Shown here in pieces: positions 51,841 to 61,770 of a stretch of DNA of 64,000 nt. A program made the position numbers and the translations under genes. The notes under the pieces are model-generated. The model was given only the letters and a program-made list of their open reading frames with translations, was not told where the DNA came from and ran no database searches. Within the stretch, counting starts at the first letter, position 1. Each line of letters starts with the position of its first letter. This stretch comes from Eledone cirrhosa. Lineage: Eukaryota; Mollusca; Cephalopoda; Octopoda; Eledonidae. The stretch spans positions 23,544,798-23,608,797 of the forward strand of contig OZ024744.1 of assembly GCA_964016885.1 (NCBI GenBank), given 5' to 3'.

Positions 51841-54240
51841 TGAATCTTAAGATAAACTCGTTTTAACAACAGCTGAATCTTAAGATAAACCTGGTTTTAA
51901 CAACATTTGAATCTTAAGAACTGAATTCGTTTTAACAACAGCTGAATCTTAAGATAAAACTCGTTTTAACAACAGTTGATTCTTAAGAACTGACTCATTT
52001 TATCAACAGTTCAACCTTAAGAACTGACTCGTTTTAACAACAGTTGAATCTTCAAATAAAACTCGTTTTAACAACAGTTGAATATTATGATAAAACTCAT
52101 TTTAACAACAGTTGATTCTTAAGATAAAACTCGTTTTAACAACAGTTGATTCTTAAGATAAAACTCGTTTTAACAACAGTTGATTCTTAAAAACTGACTC
52201 GTTTTAACAACAGCTGAATCTTAAGATAAAACTCGTTTTAACAACAGTTGAATCTTAAGATAAAATTCGTTTTAACAATAGTTGAACGTTAAGAACTGGT
52301 TCGTTTTAACAACAGTTGGATCTTAAGATAAAACTCGTTTTAACAACAGTTGAATCTTAAGAACTGACTCGTTTTAACAACTGTTGAATCTTAAGAACTG
52401 ACTCGTTTTATCAACAGTTCAACCTTAAGAACTGACTCGTTTTAACAACAGTTGAATCTTCAAATAAAACTCGTTTTAACAACAGTTGAATCTTAAGAAC
52501 TGACTCGTTTTAACAACAGTTGAATCTTAAGATAAAACTCGTTTTAACAACAGTTGAATCTTAAGAACTGACTCGTTTTATCAACAGTTCAACCTTAAGA
52601 ACTGACTCATCTTAACAACAGTTGAATCTTCAAATAAAACTCGTTTTAACAACAGTTGAATCTTAAGAACTGACTCGTTTTAACAACAGTTGAATCTTAA
52701 GAATTGATTCGTTTTAACAACAGCTGAATCTTAAGATAAAACTCGTTTTAACAACAGTTGAATCTTAAGATAAAATTCGTTTTAACAACAGTTGAATCTT
52801 AAGAACTGACTCGTTTTAACAACAGCTGAATCTTCAAATTAAACTCGTTTTAACAACAGTTGAATCATAAGAACTGATTCGTTTTAACAACAGTTGAATC
52901 TTAAGATAAAACTCGTTTTAACAACAGTTGAATCTTAAGATAAAACTCGTTTTAACAACAGTGGAATCTTAAGAACTGACTCGTTTTAACAACAGCTGAA
53001 TCTTAAGATAAAACTCGTTTTAACGACAGTTGAATCTTAAGAACTGACTCGTTTTATCAACAGTTCAACCTTAAGAACTGACTCATTTTAACAACAGTTG
53101 AATCTTCAAATAAAACTCGTTTTAACAACAGTTGAATCTTAAGAACTGACTCGTTTTAACAACAGCTGAATCTTAAGATAAACTCGTTTTAACAACAGTT
53201 GAATCTTAAGATAAACCTCGTTTTAACAACATTTGAATCTTAAGAACTGATTCGTTTTAACAACAGCTGAATCTTAAGATAAACTCGTTTTAACAACAGT
53301 TGAATCTTAAGATAAACCTCGTTTTAACAACAGTTTAATCTTAAGAACTGTCTCGTTTTATCAACAGTTCAACCTTAAGAACTGACTCATCTTAACAACA
53401 GTTGAATCTTCAAATAAAATTCGTTTTAACAACAGTTGAATCTTAAGAACTGACTCGTTTTAACAACAGTTGAATCTTAAGAACTGACTCATTTTAACAA
53501 CAGCTGAATCTTAAGATAAAACTCGTTTTAACAACAGTTGAATCTTAAGATAAAATTCGTTTTAACAACAGTTGAATCTTAAGAACTGACTCGTTTTAAC
53601 AACAGCTGAATCTTAAGATAAAACTCGTTTTAACAACAGTTGAATCTTAAGAACTGACTCGTTTTATCAACAGTTCAACCTTAAGCACTGACTCGTTTTA
53701 ACAACAGTTGAATCTTCAAATAAAACTCGTTTTAACAACAGTTGATTCTTCAGAACTGACTCGTTTTAACAACAGTTGAATCTTAAGATAAAACTCGTTT
53801 TAACAACAGTTGAATCTTAAGAACTGACTCATTTTAACAACAGCTGAATCTCTAGATAAAACTCGTTTTAACAACAGTTGAATCTTAAGAACTGACTCGT
53901 TTTATCAACAGTTGAATCTTAAGAACTGACTCGTTTTATCAACAGTTCAACCTTAAGAACTGACTCGTTTTAACAACAGTTGAATCCTCAAATAAAACTC
54001 GTTTTAACAACAGTTGAATCTTAAGAACTGACTCATTTTAACAACAGTTGAATCTTAAGATAAAACTCGTTTTAACAACAGTTGAATCTTAAGAACTGAC
54101 TCGTTTTAACAACGGCTGAATTTTAAGATAAACTCGTTTTAACAACAGTTGAATCTTAAGAACTGACTCGTTTTATCAGCAGTTCAACCTTAAGAACTGA
54201 CTCATCTTAACAACAGTTGAATCTTCAAATAAAATTCGTT
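51841..54240 (+). repeat. Class II unit, second domain, copy 2
   Basis: Tandem copy of 49430-51840. The offset is 2,411 bp before about 52150 (GAATTC 49512 with 51923) and 2,445 bp after it (TGAACGTT 49838 with 52283, CGGCT 51668 with 54113). The 34-bp difference is one extra GATTCTTAAG/ATAAAACTCG monomer near 52150-52184. Private substitutions include GTTTAATC and ACTGTCTCG near 53334-53350. Confidence 0.82.
52151..52184 (+). repeat. Single-monomer insertion
   Basis: One additional B monomer with a GATTC core is present here relative to the partner unit near 49720; it is an exact-looking repeat of its left neighbour. The placement within the two identical neighbours is arbitrary. It is the smallest copy-number change visible between two otherwise matching units, and shows that single-monomer slippage or exchange also operates in the array. 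Confidence 0.75.
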
Positions 54241-57200
54241 TTAACAACAGTTGAATCTTAAGGTAAAATTCGTTTTAACAACAGTTGAATCTTAAGAACT
54301 GACTCGTTTTAACAACAGCTGAATCTTAAGATAAAACTCGTTTTAACAACAGTTGAATCTTAAGAACTGACTCGTTTTATCAACAGTTCAACCTTAAGCA
54401 CTGACTCGTTTTAACAACAGTTGAATCTTCAAATAAAACTCGTTTTAACAACAGTTGAATCTTAAGAACTGACTCATCTTAACAACAGTTGAATCTTAAG
54501 ATAAAACTCGTTTTAACAACAGTTGAATCTTAAGAACTGACTCGTTTTAACAACAGTTGAACCTTAAGAACTGGCTCGTTTTAACAACAGTTGAATCTTA
54601 AGATAAAACTCGTTTTAACAACAGTTGAATCTTAAGAACTGACTCATTTTAACAACAGTTGAATCTTAAGAACTGATTCGTTTTAACAACAGTTGAATCT
54701 TCAGATAAAACTCGTTTTAACTACAGTTGAATCTTAAGAACTGACTCGTTTTAACAACAGTTGAATCTTAAGATAAAACTCGTTTTAACAACAGTTGAAT
54801 CTTAAGAACTGACTCATTTTAACAACAGTTGAATCTTAAGAACTGATTCGTTTTAACAACAGTTGAATCTTAAGATAAAACTCGTTTTAACAACAGTTGA
54901 ATCTTAAGAAGTGACTCGTTTTAATAACAGCTGAATCTTAAGATAAAACTCGTTTTACAACAGTTGAATCTTAAGAACTGACTCGTTTTATCAACAGTTC
55001 AACCTTAAGAACTGACTCATCTTAACAACAGTTGAATCTTCAAATAAAACTCGTTTTAACAACAGTTGAATCTTAAGAACTGATTCGTTTTAACAACAGC
55101 TGAATCGTAAGATAAAACTCGTTTTAACAACAGTTGAATCTTAAGATAAAACTCGTTTTATCAACAGTTCAACCTTAAGAACTGACTCGTTTTAACAACA
55201 GTTGAATCCTCAAATAAAACTCGTTTTAACAACAGTTGAATCTTAAGAACTGACTCATTTTAACAACAGTTGAATCTTAAGATAAAACTCGTTTTAACAA
55301 CAGTTGAATCTTAAGAACTGACTCGTTTTAACAACAGTTCAACCTTAAGAACTGACTCGTTTTAACAACAGTTGAATCTTTAAATAAAACTCGTTTTAAC
55401 TGCAGTTGAATCTTAAGAACTGACTCGTTTTAACAACAGTTGAATCTTAAGATAAAACTCGTTTTAACAACAGTTGAATCTTAAGAACTGACTCATTTTA
55501 ACAACAGTTGAATCTTAAGAACTGATTCGTTTTAACAACAGTTGAATCTTCAGATAAAACTCGTTTTAACTACAGTTGAATCTTAAGAACTGACTCGTTT
55601 TAACAACAGTTGAATCTTAAGATGGAACTCGTTTTAACAACAGTTGAATCTTAAGAACTGACTCATTTTAACAACAGTTGAATCTTAAGAACTGATTCGT
55701 TTTAACAACAGTTGAATCTTAAGATAAAACTCGTTTTAACAACAGTTGAATCTTAAGAACTGACTCGTTTTAACAACAGCTGAATCTTAAGATAAAACTC
55801 GTTTTACAACAGTTGAATCTTAAGAACTGACTCGTTTTATCAACAGTTCAACCTTAAGAACTGACTCATTTTAACAACAGTTGAATCTTCAAATAAAACT
55901 CGTTTTAACAACAGTTGATTCTTCAGAACTGACTCGTTTTAACAACAGTTGAATCTTAAGATAAAACTCGTTTTAACAACAGTTGAATCTTAAGAACTGA
56001 CTCATTTTAACAACAGCTGAATCTTTAGATAAAACTCGTTTTAACAACAGTTGAATCTTAAGAACTGACTCGTTTTAACAACAGTTGAATCCTCAAATAA
56101 AACTCGTTTTAACAACAGTTGAATCTTAATAACTGACTCGTTTTAACAACAGTTGAATCTTAAGATAAAACTCGTTTTAACAACAGTTGAATCTTAAGAA
56201 CTGACTCATTTTAACAACAGTTGAATCTTAAGAACTGATTCGTTTTAACAACAGTTGAATCTTCAGATAAAACTCGTTTTAACTACAGTTGAATCTTAAG
56301 AACTGACTAGTTTTAACAACAGTTGAATCTTAAGATAAAACTCGTTTTAACAACAGTTGAATCTTAAGAACTGGCTCATTTTAACAACAGTTGAATCTTA
56401 AGAACTGATTCGTTTTAACAACAGTTGAATCTTAAGATAAAACTCGTTTTAACAACAGTTGAATCTTAAGAACTGACTCGTTTTAATAACAGTTGAATCT
56501 TAAGATAAAACTCGTTTTAACAACAGTTGAATCTTAAGAACTGACTCGTTTTAACAACAGCTGAATCTTAAGATAAAACTCGTTTTACAACAGTTGAATC
56601 TTAAGAACTTACTCGTTTTATCAACAGTTCAACCTTAAGAACTGACTCATCCTAACAACAGTTGAATCTTCAAATAAAACTCGTTTTAACAACAGTTGAA
56701 TCTTAAGAACTCATTCGTTTTAACAACAGCTGAATCTTAAGATAAAACTCGTTTTAACAACAGTTGAATCTTAAGATAAAATTCGTTTTAACAACAGTTG
56801 AATCTTAAGAACTGACTCGTTTTAACAACAGCTGAATCTTAAGATAAAACTCTTTTTAACAACAGTTGAATCTTAAGATAAAACTCGTTTTATCAACAGT
56901 TCAACCTTAAGCACTGACTCGTTTTAACAACAGTTGAATCTTCAAATAAAACTCGTTTTAACAACAGTTGATTCTTCAGAACTGACTCGTTTTAACAACA
57001 GTTGAATCTTAAGATAAAACTCGTTTTAACAACAGTTGAATCTTAAGAACTGACTCATTTTAACAACAGCTGAATCTCTAGATAAAACTCGTTATAACAA
57101 CAGTTGAATCTTAAGGTAAAATTCGTTTTAACAACAGTTGAATCTTAAGAACTGACTCGTTTTAACAACAGCTGAATCTTAAGATAAAACTCGTTTTAAC

Positions 57201-60200
57201 AACAGTTGAATCTTAAGAACTGACTCGTTTTATCAACAGTTCAACCTTAAGCACTGACTCGTTTTAACAACAGATGAATCTTCAAATAAAACTCGTTTTA
57301 ACAACAGTTGAATCTTAAGAACTGACTCATTTTAACAACAGTTGAATCTTAAGAACTGATTCGTTTTAACAACAGTTGAATCTTAAGATAAAACTCGTTT
57401 TAACAACAGTTGAATCTTAAGAACTGACTCGTTTTAATAACAGCTGAATCTTAAGATAAAACTCGTTTTACAACAGTTGAATCTTAAGAACTGACTCGTT
57501 TTATCAACAGTTCAACCTTAAGAACTGACTCATCTTAACAACAGTTGAATCTTCAAATAAAACTCGTTTTAACAACAGTTGAATCTTAAGAACTGATTCG
57601 TTTTAACAACAGCTGAATCGGAAGATAAAACTCGTTTTAACAACAGTTGAATCTTAAGATAAAATTCGTTTTAACAACAGTTGAATCTTAAGAACTGACT
57701 CGTTTTAACAACAGCTGAATCTTAAGATAAAACTCGTTTTATCAACAGTTCAACCTTAAGAACTGACTCGTTTTAACAACAGTTGAATCCTCAAATAAAA
57801 CTCGTTTTAACAACAGTTGAATCTTAAGAACTGACTCGTTTTAACAATAGTTGAATCTTAAAATAAAACTCGTTTTAACAACAATTGAATCTTAAGAACT
57901 GACTCATTTTAACAACAGTTGAATCTTAAGATAAAACTCGTTTTAACAACAGTTGAATCTTAAGAACTGACTCGTTTTAACAACAGTTCAACCTTAAGAA
58001 CTGACTCGTTTTAACAACAGTTGAATCTTTAAATAAAACTCGTTTTAACTACAGTTGAATCTTAAGAACTGACTCGTTTTAACAACAGTTGAATCTTAAG
58101 ATAAAACTCGTTTTAACAACAGTTGAATCTTAAGAACTGACTCATTTTAACAACAGTTGAATCTTAAGAACTGATTCGTTTTAACAACAGTTGAATCTTC
58201 AGATAAAACTCGTTTTAACTACAGTTGAATCTTAAGAACTGACTCGTTTTAACAACAGTTGAATCTTAAGATAGAACTCGTTTTAACAACAGTTGAATCT
58301 TAAGAACTGACTCATTTTAACAACAGTTGAATCTTAAGAACTGATTCGTTTTAACAACAGTTGAATCTTAAGATAAAACTCGTTTTAACAACAGTTGAAT
58401 CTTAAGAACTGACTCGTTTTAACAACAGCTGAATCTTAAGATAAAACTCGTTTTACAACAGTTGAATCTTAAGAACTGACTCGTTTTATCAACAGTTCAA
58501 CCTTAAGAACTGACTCATTTTAACAACAGTTGAATCTTCAAATAAAACTCGTTTTAACAACAGTTGATTCTTCAGAACTGACTCGTTTTAACAACAGTTG
58601 AATCTTAAGATAAAACTCGTTTTAACAACAGTTGAATCTTAAGAACTGACTCATTTTAACAACAGCTGAATCTTTAGATAAAACTCGTTTTAACAACAGT
58701 TGAATCTTAATAACTGACTCGTTTTAACAACAGTTGCATCTTAAGATAAAACTCGTTTTAACAACAGTTGAATCTTAAGAACTGACTCATTTTAACAACA
58801 GTTGAATCTTAAGAACTGATTCGTTTTAACAACAGTTGAATCTTCAGATAAAACTCGTTTTAACTACAGTTGAATCTTAAGAACTGACTCGTTTTAACAA
58901 CAGCTGAATCTTAAGATAAAACTCGTTTTACAACAGTTGAATCTTAAGAACTGACTCGTTTTATCAACAGTTCAACCTTAAGAACTGACTCATCCTAACA
59001 ACAGTTGAATCTTCAAATAAAACTCGTTTTAACAACAGTTGAATCTTAAGAACTCATTCGTTTTAACAACAGCTGAATCTTAAGATAAAACTCGTTTTAA
59101 CAACAGTTGAATCTTAAGATAAAATTCGTTTTAACAACAGTTGAATCTTAAGAACTGACTCGTTTTAACAACAGCTGAATCTTAAGATAAAACTCTTTTT
59201 AACAACAGTTGAATCTTAAGAACTGACTCGTTTTATCAACAGTTCAACCTTAAGCACTGACTCGTTTTAACAACAGTTGAATCTTCAAATAAAACTCGTT
59301 TTAACAACAGTTGATTCTTCAGAACTGACTCGTTTTAACAACAGTTGAATCTTAAGATAAAACTCGTTTTAACAACAGTTGAATCTTAAGAACTGACTCA
59401 TTTTAACAACAGCTGAATCTTAAGAACTGATTCGTTTTAACAACAGTTGAATCTTCAGATAAAACTCGTTTTAACTACAGTTGAATCTTAAGAACTGACT
59501 AGTTTTAACAACAGTTGAATCTTAAGATAAAACTCGTTTTAACAACAGTTGAATCTTAAGAACTGGCTCATTTTAACAACAGTTGAATCTTAAGAACTGA
59601 TTCGTTTTAACAACAGTTGAATCTTAAGATAAAACTCGTTTTAACAACAGTTGAATCTTAAGAACTGACTCGTTTTAATAACAGTTGAATCTTAAGATAA
59701 AACTCGTTTTAACAACAGTTGAATCTTAAGAACTGACTCGTTTTAACAACAGCTGAATCTTAAGATAAAACTCGTTTTACAACAGTTGAATCTTAAGAAC
59801 TGACTCGTTTTATCAACAGTTCAACCTTAAGAACTGACTCATCCTAACAACAGTTGAATCTTCAAATAAAACTCGTTTTAACAACAGTTGAATCTTAAGA
59901 ACTCATTCGTTTTAACAACAGCTGAATCTTAAGATAAAACTCGTTTTAACAACAGTTGAATCTTAAGATAAAATTCGTTTTAACAACAGTTGAATCTTAA
60001 GAACTGACTCGTTTTAACAACAGCTGAATCTTAAGATAAAACTCTTTTTAACTACAGTTGAATCTTAAGAACTGACTCGTTTTATCAACAGTTCAACCTT
60101 AAGCACTGACTCGTTTTAACAACAGTTGAATCTTCAAATAAAACTCGTTTTAACAACAGTTGATTCTTCAGAACTGACTCGTTTTAACAACAGTTGAATC

Positions 60201-60460
60201 TTAAGATAAAACTCGTTTTAACAACAGTTGAATCTTAAGAACTGACTCATTTTAACAACAGCTGAATCTCTAGATAAAACTCGTTATAACAACAGTTGAA
60301 TCTTAAGGTAAAATTCGTTTTAACAACAGTTGAATCTTAAGAACTGACTCGTTTTAACAACAGCTGAATCTTAAGATAAAACTCGTTTTAACAACAGTTG
60401 AATCTTAAGAACTGGCTCGTTTTATCAACAGTTCAACCTTAAGCACTGACTCGTTTTAAC
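54241..60460 (+). repeat. Class I / class III mosaic with 3,192-bp duplication
   Basis: Class III monomers (ACTACAG, CTTCAGATAAAAC, TCTTTAG) alternate with class I sub-blocks; class I signatures lie near 57.08 and 60.27 kb. About 56220-57270 is repeated at 59412-60460: CTAGTTTT 56307 with 59499 and TCATTCG 56711 with 59903 (3,192 bp). A second overlapping relation has a 2,343-bp step (TCATTCG 56711 with 59054). Private changes include AACTGCAG near 55400, ATGGAACTCG near 55623, AATCGGAAG near 57619 and CAGATGAATC near 57272. Confidence 0.72.
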
Positions 60461-61770
60461 AACAGTTGAATCTTAAGATGAAACTCGTTTTAACAACAGT
60501 TGAATATTAAGAACTGACTCATTTTAACAACAGTTGAATCTTAAGATAAAACTCGTTTTAACAACAGTTGAATCTTAAGAACTGACTCGTTTTAACAACA
60601 GTTCAACCTTAAGAACTGACTCGTTTTAACAACAGTTGAATCTTAAGATGAAACTCGTTTTAACAACAGTTGAATCTTAAGAACTGACTCATTTTAACAA
60701 CAGTTGAATCTTAAGAACTGATTCGTTTTAACAACAGTTGACTCTGAAGAACTGATTCGTTTTAACAACAGCTGAATCTTAAGATAAAACTCGTTTTAAC
60801 AACAGTTGAATCTTAAGATAAAATTCTTTTTAACAACAGTTGAATCTTAAGAACTGACTCGTTTTAACAACAGCTGAATCTTAAGATAAAACTCGTTTTA
60901 ACAACAGTTGAATCTTAAGAACTGACTCGTTTTATCAACAGTTCAACCTTAAGAACTGACTCGTTTTAACAACAGTTGAATCCTCAAATAAAACTCGTTT
61001 TAACAACAGTTGAATCTTAAGAACTGACTCGTTTTAACAACAGTTGAATCTTAAGAACTGACTCGTTTTAACAACAGTTCAACCTTAAGAACTGACTCGT
61101 TTTAACAACAGTTGAATCTTAAGAACTGACTCGTTTTAACAACAGTTCAACCTTAAGAACTGACTCGTTTTAACAACAGTTGAATCTTCAAATAAAACTC
61201 GTTTTAACTACAGTTGAATCTTAAGAACTGACTCGTTTTAACAACAGTTGAATCTTAAGATAAAACTCGTTTTACCAACAGTTGAATCTTAAGAACTGAC
61301 TCATTTTAACAACAGTTGAATCTTAAGAACTGATTCGTTTTAACAACAGTTGAATCTTCAGATAAAACTCGTTTTAACTACAGTTGAATCTTAAGAACTG
61401 ACTCGTTTTAACAACAGTTGAATCTTAAGATAAAACTCGTTTTAACAACAGTTGAATCTTAAGAACTGACTCATTTTAACAACAGTCGAATCTTAAGATC
61501 TGATTCGTTTTAACAACAGTTGAATCTTAAGATAAAACTCGTTTTAACAACAGTTGAATCTTAAGAACTGACTCGTTTTAACAACAGCTGAATCTTAAGA
61601 TAAAACTCGTTTTACAACAGTTGAATCTTAAGAACTGACTCGTTTTATCAACAGTTAAACCTTAAGAACTGACTCATTTTAACAACAGTTGAATATTCAA
61701 ATAAAACTCGTTTTAACAACAGTTGAATCTTAATAAATGATTCGTTTTAACAACAGCTGAATCTTAAGAT
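60460..61770 (+). repeat. Link block T3
   Basis: Two ATGAAACTCG headers (near 60478 and 60648), GTTGACTCTGAAG (near 60740, a variant of the T1/T2 form), a run of AGTTCAACC monomers (61080-61150), ACTACAG monomers and CTTCAGATAAAAC lead into ATAAACTCG, ACCTGG and the GAATTC 35-mer at 61840. Order matches T1 and T2, but with more private substitutions (TTTTACCAAC near 61270, AGTCGAATC near 61484, AGTTAAACC near 61655). Confidence 0.7.
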
